A stretch of DNA of 64,000 bases, taken from positions 3,710,642 through 3,774,641 of the forward strand of contig NC_040013.1 of assembly GCF_000972845.2 (NCBI RefSeq), written 5' to 3'. Positions 1 to 12,801 of this stretch are shown here, in pieces. The position numbers were made by a program, and so were the translations under genes. The notes under the pieces were generated by a model that was given only the letters and a program-made list of their open reading frames with translations, did not search any database and was not told the origin of the DNA. Within the stretch, counting starts at the first letter, position 1. Each line of letters starts with the position of its first letter. The DNA is from Larimichthys crocea. Taxonomy: Eukaryota; Chordata; Actinopteri; Sciaenidae.

Positions 1-851
1 TGGGCTCATTCTTTACTATTTTATGGACCAAACAAACAATCAATAAAGAAAACGACAGACAAACTAACCAACGCTAACTTCTTAGTCACAAATTGTAGTC
101 CACGTCGTGTAATTTCAGACGTTGTTGATGGTGGAGTTGTTTGTTTTTAACTTGTTACTGCAGGAAAAGGTCACAGGTGTGACTGATGATCTTAATGACG
201 ACGCTCATTAATTGCGGTGCCAGCACGTTAAAAATAGCAACGCGGTCATAATTAATCTTGTTGGATACAGCTGTGACGAGTCAGTGAGGCACCAAATGCT
301 GCTAAAATATGGAAGTTGCTGGAAGATTAAGCTTCACTCACCAAGCCGAAAAAAGGAAAAGTTAATTTTGCACCATGAAATTATATTAAATTATAGCTGC
401 GGACTGAATTTTCTATATTACCGATTAGAAACATGGCAGGACTTATTCTGCTCTTAACGAGCCAGCCACTTTCTCTAAAAGAAATCCAGCTCCAGCGTAA
501 CGACTGCAGTGAACATCTCTTCTCTGAATTAGAAACTGGTTTATTTCGAGCAGGGTGTTGACTTTTTCACAGCGGGTAAACACGGGCATTAAGAATAATA
601 CTAATTCAGGTTCTGTTACATTCAAGTCAAACAGAGTCAGGGTGCTGCTGTGACGCTTCCTCAGCATGGGTGTAACCAATAATATTCACAATGGCTCTGT
701 AGCGAGCCAAGGTCATTTCACTGGAACCCGGTCATTATTAATATCACTGACTCCAACTGTGCTTTTATTGTGATGACGTGGCAAAATATCTGATAGAGTT
801 TTAAGTGACTTTGTGGTCAGAACGCATCGAGCTGAATGGAAATGATCTTAC
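1..851. other. gpat4 last intron or flank, no exon recognised
   Basis: This stretch lies downstream of the last visible gpat4 exon. I looked for the short C-terminal exon on the minus strand and did not find it. The first ~330 bases have no counterpart in the second copy, which begins immediately after the gap with sequence matching about base 331. No RNA gene or clear repeat was recognised. Confidence 0.5.
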
Positions 852-3800
852 CACAGGAGGTCGACCAGTCCACCTTGCCTGGCTATGGCGGCCTTTACGC
901 GATTGGCAAACTGTACGGCATCCTCACCCTCCTGTTAGAGAAGAGCGACACGAATATAAAACAACTGGTCAGAGCAGTTATTACTATAAATTTGAGCAGT
1001 CTCATTCAAACTCTTGTTGTTTAACGCAGCAAAACGATCGTTTCATTCATCAAAGACAAAAAGATTTCGAGTTGACCATGACGTCTCACCTCTCTGGACA
1101 TGGGAGGAAGGTACCACACGCTGCAGACGATGGCCCAGCTGCTCATCATACGTAACAGGTAGTTGACCATTCCGAACTTGCTGCTGTTCCAGAAGGCGTC
1201 TCCGAATCGGGGGTCGTACTGTGCGGATCAAACACACCAGAATGAATAATTAACACGTGTTATTTCTGTTCTGTTGTTGTTGATAATAATAAAAGTCAAC
1301 AATGGTTAAAATGACATGTCACGAAGGCTCACTCTCACCTTAATGGCCACAGGGTAGACTGTGGCACCGATCTCAAAGCTGCCCTTCTTAAACATCATAA
1401 CGGACGTGTTGTTAATGCAGGTGCCTGTGGAATTAAGAGTCAATTTAGAGTCTTGTGGGGCTAAAAAATAATAAAATAAAGAATAAAGTCTTCTCATCTG
1501 TACCACATGATTAAACGAGCTCACCTTCTGGGAAAATGAGAATGGGCAGTTTAGATTTATCTTCGACGTGGTCACTCAATCTGCAACACAAGACGTATGA
1601 AGTCAACAGACTGACACTTCGATTCAGTTTAAAAGTTTTACTGTGCAACAAGGCTTCGTTCAGACTGCAGGCACGTCGCATTTGCTTCTCAAATCAGATC
1701 TTTAAGTCGGACTATCCACGTTGTTATTTGCAAGCGATCAGGTCGGGATTTGTCCAGACGTGGACAAACTATCTGCATGTGTTGCTGCGGTAACAGCCAG
1801 TAACTACATTCTCTGGCGACACGGGAAGCAGCTTTGTCTGCGCAGAGGCCTCCCCACCCAAAGTGCCAGCAGACATTCATTATTTCAATGTCTGGCCACA
1901 GGCTGTTGTCCTCTGTGTCCCCCACACTGCTCTGCTCGTAGCAGCTCGGCCTCGCTCTGATACACACTCTGTGTTTTTTGCGAATGACGCTTTGAAATCC
2001 TAACGAGCTTCCAGACGGAGACGAATCTGTACAAATTTAATTGGAATCGCATTTCAAACCACCGGCAAATGTGGCATGGATCGCTGAAACTGAAAGTCTG
2101 AACAAGGCCTTGTAGATTAAGTGTAAAAAAACTATAGAATAACAAAAAACAGGGGTCGTAGTACTACCTTTTGGCCACCAGATGTCTGTCTTTGACTTCG
2201 GAGCGTTCAAACCAAACATGTGGGCAGGCCTTGACCATGGATCTCTGAATGACCCCCATCAAGCCGCCGTGAATTTGTCCAACCTGACACAACAAAACAT
2301 GCAAATATCAGCAAATGTGTTTCCGGGAAGAAGTGTCATCTCAACAGAGACACGGCCACAGAAAAATGTGACCGCAGTGTGTTCTTGTTGTATAGTTACC
2401 ATGGCATAGCAGCCGTCACTTGCCAGGATGATGACATCGATGGGCGAGGTGTGGTTTGCGACACAGATTCCTCCGTTCTTGGGTTTATTTTCACTGGGAA
2501 AGTGGAGACAGAGAAACTGTCAATCTATCTGACATGAATGCACTTCCTGGAGAGTTCATCGTCGACAACGGAAACTCTGTTGAGCGTGATACCAGGTGTC
2601 AAAATACTCTTTGATACATTCTTCATGGAAACGTGGGTGCACTTTAGTTCACCGCCTCGCTCACTCTTCTTTTGAGAAACAAAGCAGCCCATGGCGGGTC
2701 TGTAACGGGGTTTGACCCCCAGAGCATGCAGGACCCGAACGTACGGATGAGTCCACATTCTAAAAGATAGAGTTACAATCTTAAATAGAGAGAGAGAGAG
2801 GAAGACTTCCTATGACACTTGTGTATTTTTAGAGAGGAATACATGTTACAACAGGCCGGGCCTCGACGGCAGACGTTCAGAAAGACACGAGAACAAACAC
2901 AAACTTTTAAGATTTCAGGAGTTTAATCTCAAATTCAGCCGAGGCTGCACTGCTGCTGAACGAAAACACCACCTGCTGTTATAGATTACGACTGATGGGC
3001 AAACGACTGAGCATCAACTTCCTCCTTCACATCCTGTTGCATGTGCCACCCACTGTATAAAACTTGATATATACTTTCATGTTCCTCTTATGCTCTTGTT
3101 CTCGATATATAAATGAAAATTAAGCCTCACCGCTTGGATCATCGCACAGTTTTTGGATCCGATGCAGGAGTGTGAAGCTCCAAGCGGTGTGTTTTATGTT
3201 GAAAATATGCTTGATGAAGCATGCCTCAGCTTTTATGTATGAGAAAGTGTTCACTCTGGCTCACAGGCCTGCTGTAATATATAGTCTGCATACGCATAGA
3301 GTCTCGCCGCAGGCACCGTCCCCTTTCATGCTTACACTCTGGGTTCTCACGTTGCAACTGCCAACACAGCCTGGTTTCTGTTCTGCACAGATAACTCATC
3401 TGACATTATGTAATCTCACAAAGACCCCCCCCCCTCCCCTCCGCTCCTGTCACAGCAAGAGGTCTGCGACCGTGTGAACAAGATGAGCAGTGTTTGAGTG
3501 CTCTGGGTTTTTCCATGTTAAATACTTCTGGATTCAAATGTGTGATGATTTTACGTCAAACAACAAATTGTTCTCATCTGTTCTGTTTAATTCCATTGTA
3601 TTCAGAAAGAAGAAATTACAATAGACTATTGTGTGACTTGCTTTTGTTTCTAACTTGTGTGGGTGTGATCTTGTTCATCAGGTGTTGTGGGAAGTGTGTA
3701 AGTGGAGAGTGCCCGCATGTTACTGTGGCCACATGCTTTTTGTTGAAACAAGACATCTCTTCAAACGTTCTCTTGAAATGCCTTCACACTCGTACGATTG

Positions 3801-6800
3801 TGTACAGTTATTTGATGCACGTCAGTTTTATGCTTTGCCAAATGACAGTCAACAAATGCAGAGCTCTGACTACATAACATCTAAATTAAGTGTTGAGTAA
3901 ATAACCAAGTGGCTTCATCGCCAGAGGTGTGGCCATACGCAGTAACCTGTTACACAATAGGAAATCATGTGAAATATATCAGATTTATCAATATCTTCAG
4001 TGGGAACTTGTCGTTTTTAAAAAGGCACAGCAGAAAAAAAACATTGAGAAATTGACCAAGAGGGAAGTTCAGAAGCAGCGTGAAGACACGGTGGCAACAC
4101 GTTGTTAAAAATAGAGACGCAATCAAGCAGAAGCACAAATCGAATTTAAAGACTGACCTAAAAAAACAAAGTGGCGATGACAAAGAGCCAACGCTCCAAA
4201 TAACAAAGGTGAAAAATGAATGGGTCTTGTAGGAAAAACCTTCATGTAAGGAGGCAAAAAGTTACCTGTTTTATACCAAAATGAGTGTATATTTACAATA
4301 TTTGCTTCAAATATACACGTGGCCTTCAGATCGCCTGCAGCATTCACACGTTTTCCTTCAATATTCCATATTTAGTTTTTGTCCGAGTCCACTTGTTGCT
4401 CTGAGCAGCACTGCGTTGATTGAAAAACTGGTCCGGCTGCTTTGAGTTCTTTTATAGATTATTGTTTTGTTTCCATTATTTCCATCTGACCTAATGAGAC
4501 TACACCCGAGTGTTTGCATACACTCTTTTCAGAACTAACTCCCTTTCATGCATCCCGTCTTTATCTGATGAGGACGGTTGAATTTTTCCAGGAAGTCTAA
4601 TATTACTCTGTGAACAGTTTAGTGTTCCACCGGTTAAAGACTGTCCATGCACAATTAAAGTTACATAACTTTAAATTTAATTTACCTGTCGTGGTAGGTT
4701 ATAATGGCAGTCAGAGCTCGGACACATATTCTGTAGCACATCAAATGGACTTTCTTGCTCAGAAAGTTTTTAATCCTGCGAGAAAAACAGCGAGATTTAT
4801 TTAGTTAGTTGTCAAAAACTTTTAGAGATCTGAGCTGATATTTTCGAGCTTCTTGTCGGTCTTACTTTCCGTTCGGCAGCAGCCCGACGACAGAGGTGAG
4901 GAATACGAGGAGGCCTACACCGGTGAAGGCAAGTGTTACCCTGAAAGAGAGAGAGAGAGATATGTTTCACATAAATCTTCAACAGAAAGCACTCGTGTCA
5001 AACACAGAAAGATGGACTCCACGTTTCCAGTCTTTTCTCTGGTATTTATGTGTAATAATCCGATCCTCAGCCGTAAAACTTTCCTTCTGTGTGACAAACT
5101 TTCACTCAGGTAACGAGTAAAGGTCATGAGTAATGTTACCCAGGGTTCCTGCTGTCACTTAAAAGTATCATGCTCTCCTCTGCTCCTCACTGTCTTAACC
5201 TGGAGAAGGGGCATATTAGGTTCGAGATGGCAAACAGGTCGACGTAATCTGGATGAACCGATCATCCGCGGGTTGGAGAAGGTGCTGATTAAATTGGGCG
5301 AGGATTAAGAGAAACAGAGAGAGGTGAAGGTGTCGGGGCGTTAAACACGGACAAGTACTGAATGAAAGAATCTATTAGCTGGATGAGAGACTACAGCGAT
5401 GTCTGTCTGTGTCGCGGTGGCCTGATTCGTCTCCTCATTGGCAGTTGGACACGAGCCAGCCGGGCTTAGCACTGAGTCACTGTCCCCGTGCCTGTCTAAG
5501 CTGACCCTGAGCGAGGATCTCCCTCTTTAACTCGCCGTGTCGCTTTCTTTAATTTGGTGTCATTTGTTTTGTTCAAGGAAGAATAGGTCATGTTATTACA
5601 CATAAGGATGTTTTAATGCAGAGAAAAAGTCATATCCAGTTTATCTGTTTTGTGCTTTTGTCCTCTCCATGGAAGAGAAAAACACAATGATTCTTATACA
5701 CAGCTGATTATACACATTACTGCAAAGAAATACTATAAAAAGCTGTTGACCTGTCACAAGATCAAAAGTAAATTAATGGTAATCAACCTTTTTGAGACTT
5801 CTACGAATGAATTTCTGACATGAAGGCTGCACACAGTGTTATTTGGGGCTGCAACTAATGATTATTTTCATTATCGATTCATTCTAAATTAAATCGATAA
5901 GTTGTTTGGTCCATAAAAAGTCAGAAAATGGTGGAAAATCTTTGACGTCCTCAAAGATATTCAGTTTACTGTCATAGAGGACTAAATAAACAAGAAAATA
6001 TTCACATCTAAGAAGCTAAAATCAAAGAATTTGGATGTTTTTCTTTGCTGATTAATTGAATAGTATTAATCGACTAATCGTTGCAGCTCTGGCGTTTTTT
6101 TTGAAAGGACAGTTTAAGCCCTTGATTTCAGGTGAAGGGGGCACACTGTGCCTCACTGGGTGCCGCTGTCCCATCACATCACATCAGGAAGGTCCTGGAT
6201 TGACCCTGCCGGCCGAGCTTGGACTAATTTCTTCAAAAACATTCTTGCTTGGTGGGTTGGAAAGTAAAATTAACCACAAAGGTGAACATGCTGCCCAAGT
6301 GTGTATGCGTTAGTCTACCTGCTCCTCGTCTAAAGCCCTCGTATTTGTACTCCAGCCAGTCTAGCCGCTGCTAATCCTCCAAACTCCCAGGCGTCTTAAG
6401 ACTCAAACCGTGCACAGTTGGCACCGTTTCCTACTTCAGCTAACTCGTCATACAGAGTCACACCACCTCGCTGGGTGGATTTGTGTTTGCTGGACACAAA
6501 GATACTTGCCAATGTGAATATTTTGTAACACTGGGCACTAAGCACCAAACACCCTCCCCCTCTCTACTCTGCCGCTTTGAACTCCGCTTGGTCGCGCGTA
6601 AAGCCGTCCACCGTGAGCCAGGTTCTGCCTCTTAAAGAAAGCTTTTCCTGGGAACTGTTGGGTCTCTGTAAGCAATATTATAAAGAGTAGAGTGTGGAGC
6701 TGCTCTATATGGAAAGTGTCGTGAGTTAACTCAATTAAACTGGTAAATATTTCAGGTTTTAGCACTTGGACTTGTATCAGATACCCTACAGGTGTTAATC

Positions 6801-9800
6801 TTCAAGTTTGTTATTTAAATCCAAAAGAAAATTGTTGTTAAACGCAAATGAATGGCACAAATTGTTCAGAAGAACATGCATTTTCTGTGTCAGTGTCAGT
6901 CACGTTATGATATTACATATTCTGGTGGTCGTTTGTGCAGTGGGGGCTAAATTTCCTTTCCAGGCTCTGTCTCAATATGTTGTGTTTTCCTCAAAAGCAT
7001 GTGTGGAACGAGTTACTCTAGGTGCAGCTAATACCTGAGAGGCAGCAGGAAGCCGTAGCGGATCAGCAGGCCCAGCCCCCAGAGGACGGTCAGCCTCAGG
7101 CTGATGTAGTGGAAGTTGTTGTTGCTGCGGGTCAGCAGATTCCAGGACTCCAACTCCTCGGCGGAGAACCGCTTGGTCACCTCGTCGTCCATGATGCTCT
7201 CCACTCCGCGCCGCGCGAAATAGAAGATGTCGGACATCTCGAACTCCGAGGCCGAGTCCAGGTCTCTGTTGCTGCCGCTCCGCCGGATCTCCTTGATCTC
7301 CTCCTCCAAAGAGGTGGGCTCCTTGGCAATGATAGCTGGGGCAGTCAAGAGAGACAGGGTGTCAGGGATTCCTCGCCTCCACAAACAAACAAACAAACGA
7401 GGAAAAAACAGAGTGACAGCAGCACGTCTTACCATTGGAGTAGGGTTTGTACAAGTGGTGATTCTTCTCTTTCGCTCCTCTCTCTATCCTGAGTGTGGCC
7501 CACTACAAAAAACACAGCAGAGGTATTCATGTTACTTCATCAAACATTAAACAGTTTGTTTATTGCGAGGCTGAAACACACGGCCATAAAACTTCTAAAC
7601 CCAGACGACATGCAAACTACTGAAACGTCCCGCGGTGTTCGTTGTTGTGCTTGTTCACAAAGTTGGGGGAAACACTCTGGGCTTATCTGTGACCACAGCC
7701 TCGTACTAAGAAACAAAGCCCACTCCTCGTGCGTCAGTGCGCTCGCGTGTGCTCTGCATGCTCAGGCAGGAGGCAGGCGGCTCGCGTCCAGAGAGGGGCA
7801 GGAAAAGTACACAGTGTTCCAGCTGCGAGACAAGTGGGGAGAAGATCTGGAAATGATCGGACTGGATGTGTTTGACTTTAGCCAACAGTCTCAGGCTACA
7901 GGACGCGACCACTCCTCGGTTTGTCAATAACAGGGACTCAACTGACAGTCCAACACAGCTGATTGTAGATACACTCATGGAGATACAGCGCTGGTATGGA
8001 GTGGACACAGAGATGCTGCCCGAGGCTATGATGATTTCCATACTGCTACTCATTTACATGTTTTATGACTTCAGGCAAACTGAAACCCTTTCCCACTAAG
8101 AAATACGTGACAGCTAACATCAAGATAAAAGACATTTTACAAACTTTTTAAACAAGCAAACTTCAGATATTTGAACCCTGAAGGCTGCGATGATTGATCT
8201 CTGCCAGTCAAACAGAATAGGCACGCTCATCACCAGATGATCTGGCATTCCTTTTGCAGCTACCTTTTTTCGATCGTGTCCCGACAGGTTGCATTACTGA
8301 GTCGACACACCGAAATGCAGACAGTTCTTTGAGTGCAGAGAGGAGCACACATGCTGACATGTGACAGACCGGTTTGCACTTATTTACCCCGTATGGGGGT
8401 GTCGCAGGTGTGGGATTACGGCACTAATATCTTAAGTGAGCAGGAAATAGTGATTTTTGTGACGCTGGTGGAAAAACAGCAACATGAACTCTACTTGAAC
8501 TGGTAGACTCAGGTTCTATTCACGCCCCTTCTTTAACGAATCGAGCCTGTGAATAAAGACAAACAGTAGAAATAGAAAACATCCCTCCGGCTCCTGCACT
8601 CCATCCGTCCTTTGACCTTTCCTCTAAAAAAATCGCCACTGGAATCATGAGCTAAGAACATCTCTCGTGTCTCCCACTGGTGCGTTTATTTCTGGCACGA
8701 GATCCGCTCTCAAAGGTACGTAGCTGGAACATGATGACAGCTTTACTCGTGAAGATCCGAAAGACCCCGAGACAGCAGCAGCAGCAGCAGGAGAGAAACT
8801 GGATAACTGAGTCAAATAAGGGGAAGGAGACCATTAAATGGCAAATACTGCCATGTTGAACGATGAAGGCAGGTGATTCAAACTTTTTTTTTTGTAGGAA
8901 GTAAAAAACTGCAAACCAGCGAGCAACACGGCTGACAGTTACTGACACGCTCTGCACTAGAGCCCTACCGAGACGGATACCAATTTTAGCGGGGAATAAT
9001 TCGCTGATCTGCTGACCGATGAAATGAAAATAGACCTGTGTCAGCTGTGCACCGATATGACTAAGCAAAAGGCACTGAGAGTGTTGCTTTATTCATCAAA
9101 TACTAAAGGAGACATGTTTGAGAGCTGCTTCGCCTCTTTTTGGTCTCTGCACAGTATCATGAACTCCAGAGCACTCTGCTAGAGAAAGGTTGGAGGGAAC
9201 ATATTTACACAGCGACGCAATACATTGGATAATGTTTACACTGGTATTGATACATCTGCGATGGGCCAATACAGGCCGATTATATCGGTCTGGCTCTAAG
9301 TCTGTACCACCAGTTACATAACGAGGGAAAAATGTGGCAGTGATGTTAATCTGACTCAGCCAGTGAACACAGCAGCAGCGGCGGCTGATTGGATGCTGGA
9401 GACGAGCACGAAGCCTGCATCTGATCAGCCTCCTGAGATGTGCATGTTAAAAAAGATTTGTGTAGATCTAAAGGGCGGGAAAAAAAGAAGTGCAACAGCT
9501 CGAGCAAACACAGGCCGTCCTTGAGGAACGGTGCCAACAACTTTTTTTTTAAACTATAGTTTGTTCAATAACAGGATGTCTGGCGAGAGCAGGAGACAAT
9601 TAACTGAAGTGGGAGGGTAAGAACTTCACGTCGGGCGTGTACATCATCTTAAACACCGCACAAACATTCAAACAGTTTCTTACCTCAAAGATCTTCAACA
9701 GGGTTTTCATGTAAAGACGCCGGATGCCGAAGGACACCCCGAAGATGGCAGGCACGATGATGAAGACCAGCAGCAGGGTGAACCAGACGGTGAAGGAGAT

Positions 9801-9851
9801 GCCGAGGAGGATACACACCAAGTTGTCGAAGGGGTTGAAGAAGAGCTCCAT
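852..9851 (-). CDS. gpat4: gpat4, glycerol-3-phosphate acyltransferase 4 (10 coding exons seen, 3' end outside window)
   Basis: The product is an ER-membrane enzyme that acylates glycerol-3-phosphate to lysophosphatidic acid, the first step of triacylglycerol and phospholipid synthesis. Exons recognised by protein match with GT/AG borders and continuous phase: 9684-9851 (start, MELFFNPFDN, membrane segment FTVWFTLLLVFIIVPAIF), 7433-7502, 7035-7335 (EEEIKEIRRSGSNRDLDSAS and SAEELESWNLL), 4866-4940, 2400-2493, 2168-2283, 1525-1580, 1339-1424, 1090-1218 and 852-931. Acyltransferase motifs are all visible: HX4D in NHTSPIDVIIL, the GGLMGVIQR block, FPEGTCINNTSVMMFKKGSF, and VYPVAIKYDPRFGD. The ATG at 9851 sits in a good context (CCAACATGG). 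About 30 residues expected between 4866 and 2493 (the segment before ENKPKNGG) were not found. The last, DGGLKR-type exon is also absent and should lie left of base 1. GPAT3 is the close alternative; the N-terminus and the EFEMSDIFYF block favour GPAT4. Confidence 0.9.
2494..4865 (-). other. gpat4 intron 4/5 region in which one coding exon is expected but not found
   Basis: The exon ending at 4866 stops after two bases of a codon and the exon starting at 2493 supplies the third base, so joining them directly stays in frame. The family has roughly 28-30 residues here, just before the HX4D motif. No minus-strand frame in this interval encodes them recognisably. Otherwise the interval holds unique AT-rich intron sequence with a C-rich run near 3,427. 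Confidence 0.45.
4941..7034 (-). other. gpat4 intron with a miniature element
   Basis: This intron separates the 75-bp exon at 4866-4940 from the large exon at 7035-7335. It holds a short GA run near 4,947 and the inverted-repeat element at about 5,845-6,092. I see no exon or RNA gene in the rest. Confidence 0.6.
5845..6092. mobile_element. Non-autonomous DNA element (MITE) in gpat4 intron
   Basis: The left end reads GGGGCTGCAACTAATGATTA and the right end, reverse complemented, reads AGAGCTGCAACGATTAGTCG, giving terminal inverted repeats around about 200 bp of AT-rich filler with no coding capacity. This GCTGCAAC...ATTAATCG type is very common in teleost introns; the superfamily cannot be fixed from the sequence alone. 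The same element is present at about 30,745-31,000. Confidence 0.65.
7503..9683 (-). other. gpat4 intron 1
   Basis: This is intron sequence between the first and second coding exons of gpat4. It contains a short CAG run near 8,778 and a T-run near 8,884. No further exon, RNA gene or recognisable transposon is seen; open frames here have no family resemblance. Confidence 0.6.
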
Positions 9852-10744
9852 GTTGGGAAGTCGGGAGGGCGATGAACTCGTTAATAAATAGTCGAGGAGG
9901 GAGGGAGGGAAGGAAGGGGGGAGGCAGAGAAGATGGTAGGATGGTGGAGGTGTGGGACCTCCACCCTTTTGGCCCTAAGCGGCCCTTTATCTTTTGTCAG
10001 AAAAAGGCCTTCATGAAGATAACTTAGGGGATGGAGCTTCTCCTCACACTGGACAGACAATCAGTACAAGTGAGCATGGTGAGGTTGCCCTTTTGGGCAA
10101 GAGCATTGTCCATTATGTTCAGCATCAATCCAGGAAAAAGTAGTCCTTGGATGAATAGATGGATGGATGGATGGATGGCTTTCTTTTTTTCTGTGTGTGT
10201 GTGTGTGCTGCAGATGTCCTGAACAAATCCTCCAGCTGGTGACAGAGATGTAAACAATGAGACAAAAACAACTGGGAGCACAGCAGGTGGCTCAGGGAGG
10301 GCTCAGATCTGCAGAGATGTACAAACAAACACCAAGTCACGACACAATACACACCCTGTGTGACCCACAGCAGCACATGTGGGCTTTAATTTAATTATTA
10401 ATAATGCAAGGATTTTAAAAACGTATTAAAAAACACTGGTTTGGACACAGAGTTGTGCGTAGAGGAGTAACCTGTAATGTTTTTGGAAAACATCCATGAT
10501 CCACACATTCACACACTACCAGAGAGCCCGTGCAGAGGCCCTGCTCATCCCGGCTGATGATGCAGCAGGAGCGGCTAACGAAGCGGCTCCATCCCGGTGT
10601 GTGTGTGTGTGTGTGTGGATCTACTTTAACCGCCACAAATTCACTTAAATAAAAAACAAAAAGCGAAGCTAGAAATAAGACTGAACGCTGGCTTTGAGCC
10701 ACACGGTGGTTTTTATTTATTTATTTATATTTATATTCATTTAT
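9852..10744. other. gpat4 5' side: untranslated or intron sequence with simple repeats
   Basis: The segment upstream of the gpat4 start contains a GGAT tetranucleotide run near 10,155-10,178 and GT runs near 10,193 and 10,598. A non-coding 5' exon is probable because the CpG-rich block further right looks like the promoter, but no splice donor could be assigned with confidence. Confidence 0.4.
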
Positions 10745-11190
10745 ATAAAAGTGTAAAGTTAGCTCGTGGCCTCCGAAGCTAACCGTTATGCCTCGCGCAG
10801 CTAGCTCTCGCGCAGAGTAACCGTCAGCCCGGGTGTTGATGAAACGCGGAGCCGCCTCTCTGCGGCTGAAGCTCCGATAAACTTCTCCCGAACAACCGTT
10901 AACGTGTTAATACACCGCAAAAAACCAACCTTTTTTAGCCGCACGTTGTTACGTCCACCGTCCGGTACAGTATAAAAGAGGCGGCGGAGGAGGAGGAGGA
11001 GGAGGAGGAGGTGGGGGGTTCTCCGGTCATCAGTTGTCTTTGTCTTGCGGACTCGCACTGTAACTCCACCGGCGGACGACACGGAACGACACGGGCGGCT
11101 CGACTACGTATCCGAGACGGCCAACCCTCAGCCGGACACAGCACGGCAACACACGCTGCTGCAACACCGACACCTGTGGTCAAGCGAGGC
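10745..11190. promoter_or_regulatory. CpG-rich block, probable gpat4 promoter or 5' exon
   Basis: This block is much richer in CpG than its surroundings (GCGCAG, CCCGGG, CGCGGAG, GGCGGCGG) and lies upstream of the minus-strand gpat4 gene, bordered by AT-rich DNA. It also holds a GAG/GGA run at 10,988-11,010 and a TATAAAAG sequence on the plus strand at about 10,970. A CpG-island promoter for gpat4 is the likely role. A plus-strand transcript starting at the TATA-like site cannot be excluded, but no gene was recognised downstream. Confidence 0.45.
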
Positions 11191-11224
11191 ACTGCACCGA
11201 TTGTTACATTATTTATGCTCTTTG

Positions 11225-11759
11225 GCCACTATAAAATAATAATTTATAAAATAATAATAATAATTATATATTCTATATAATTTATCTCTATATATATATA
11301 TATATCATATTATATATATATATATATATATACTATTATCTAAATATATCTATATATATATATAGAGAGAGAGAGATATATATATATATATATATCAAAT
11401 GCTATAATAATATACAATAAATAAATAAATTATATTTTTTTCATGCCAGAGTACACGGGGTGTGATTAATATATATATCTATATATACTATATAATATGA
11501 TCCACCAAAAAAGCCCACTCATGTATACCAATCCAATGTTATAATGTCTTATGTGTCTGTGATTTTTTTTTTTGTTTTTTTTTTGTGTTTGTTTTTTTTT
11601 TTTTTTGCCTGTAATGCACTTTTTTTTTCCTTTCTTAACATGGTTTTGGTTGGCCCGAAGGCCAAATGGCGCAGCCGTAACCGCATTTTCCCTTTTAGGG
11701 ACCATATAAAGAGTTACCTATCTATCCTATCCTATCTATCCTATATATATATCTATCTA

Positions 11760-11796
<37 letters not shown>

Positions 11797-11820
11797 TATA
11801 TATAATATATATATTATTTA
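11225..11820. repeat. AT-dinucleotide-rich low-complexity tract
   Basis: Long TA runs, TCTA/CTAT runs and several T homopolymers occupy this stretch. Open frames such as the Lys-rich one at 11,466-11,705 are products of the base composition. The second copy at 36,480-37,080 is unusually similar (see findings). Confidence 0.85.
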
Positions 11821-12059
11821 AAAAAACCACTGTTTTACTGTTACTGCTTTTACTTAACTGTTATTTATTTCAAACTAAATTCTTCATAAGGTTTTAGATT
11901 TACATATTGCATAGTTCACTGTTACTTGGTTTTTATTTAACTGTTACTGGTTTTATTTAACTGTTATTTATACCTGTGTGTATATAGTGTTAAAATAGGA
12001 TATCTTATAGGTGTATAGGGTTAAAGTTTTGTTTTCTTGCTATCACTTACTATCTCACT

Positions 12060-12280
12060 TACCGTTTGGGAGCTGCTGTAACGAAAACAATTTCCCTGCA
12101 GGGATTAATAAAGTATGTCTGATTCGTTTTGTTTGTTTTTTTTACCTCTTTTACTTATATTTTATATTTCATGTTTATTGCTGTTTGCACTGGGATAAGA
12201 GAGAAACAATTTTAATTATCTGTATGTCCTGTACATATGGCAGCATTGATAGATAATAAAGTTGACTTGAACTTGAAATA
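12060..12280 (+). mobile_element. Two LINE 3'-tail fragments
   Basis: TTTCCCTGCAGGGATTAATA followed by AAGTATGTCTGATTC, and further on GATAATAAAGTTGACTTGAA, are typical 3' ends of teleost non-LTR retrotransposons, which finish in short tandem repeats. No coding sequence remains in the tails. The matching second copy is at about 37,340-37,560. Confidence 0.6.
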
Positions 12281-12344
12281 TGTGTTTTAATATTTACATT
12301 TTAAAAGAACAAAAACTAAACAGTGAACAGTGAGAATAAATGAT

Positions 12345-12690
12345 TTAGAACTTACAGGTTATTGCACAGGTAACTGTTGTGTTTAGTTGTTTTGGCGTAC
12401 AGTACAGTGTTGTGATGGATCTGCAGTGATGTTTCCTGCCCGGTGTAGTCTGTTTCTGTCCCGTTTGGTGGCAAACCGAACCAAACAGTGATTGATGAGC
12501 ACAGAACGGACTGAATTGGATCAGCAGTTCCTCAGGCAGGTTGAGCTTCCTGAGCTGGCACAGGAAGTACATCCTCCGCTCTCCTGGAAGATTGTGGATC
12601 CCAGAAATCTTTCTGTGTTGTCGGTTACGGTGACGGGCCGCAGGGTTGGGCTGTTCCTCCCGAGGTCCAACAAAAAGGTATTACACCTGC
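12345..12690 (-). mobile_element. LINE ORF2 fragment (degenerate)
   Basis: On the minus strand the frame reads MYFLCQLRKLNLPEELLIQF, a motif from the region after the reverse transcriptase domain of fish LINEs. Upstream, in broken frames, are pieces reading like a post-RT linker. It is a short dead fragment lying between polr3d and gpat4. The LINE clade (L2, CR1 or Rex type) is not certain. Confidence 0.6.
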
Positions 12691-12795
12691 ATTGTATTTA
12701 AGATGCAGCAAATAAAACCAAATATGTAACTGCAGAGCCAGCAGAGGTAAATGAAACAATGAGACACCAACATACTGGAATAACAAAAGCTATTT

Positions 12796-12801
12796 TTTAT
12801 T
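12796..12801 (-). terminator. Candidate polyadenylation signal of polr3d
   Basis: AATAAA on the minus strand lies about 325 bases past the polr3d stop codon at 13,124. The sequence between it and the stop is unique and fits a 3' UTR. Confidence 0.5.

Noticed and set aside
2525..2758. Minus-strand open frame containing VRVLHALGVKPRYRPAMGC as the missing gpat4 exon
   Set aside because: It lies in the right place but does not resemble the conserved GPAT4 segment in any frame, and it lacks fitting splice sites.
7022..7492. 156-codon plus-strand open frame rich in Gln and Pro
   Set aside because: It is antisense to two gpat4 exons and ends in their intron.
10966..11190. Plus-strand TATAAAAG followed by a CpG-rich 5' UTR-like stretch
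   Set aside because: No plus-strand exon with a recognisable product follows before the AT-rich tract; the block is more simply the promoter side of gpat4.
11466..11762. Lys-rich and Phe-rich open frames, identical at 36,718-37,014
   Set aside because: They are translations of T and TA runs; the identity reflects the shared low-complexity segment and not selection on a protein.
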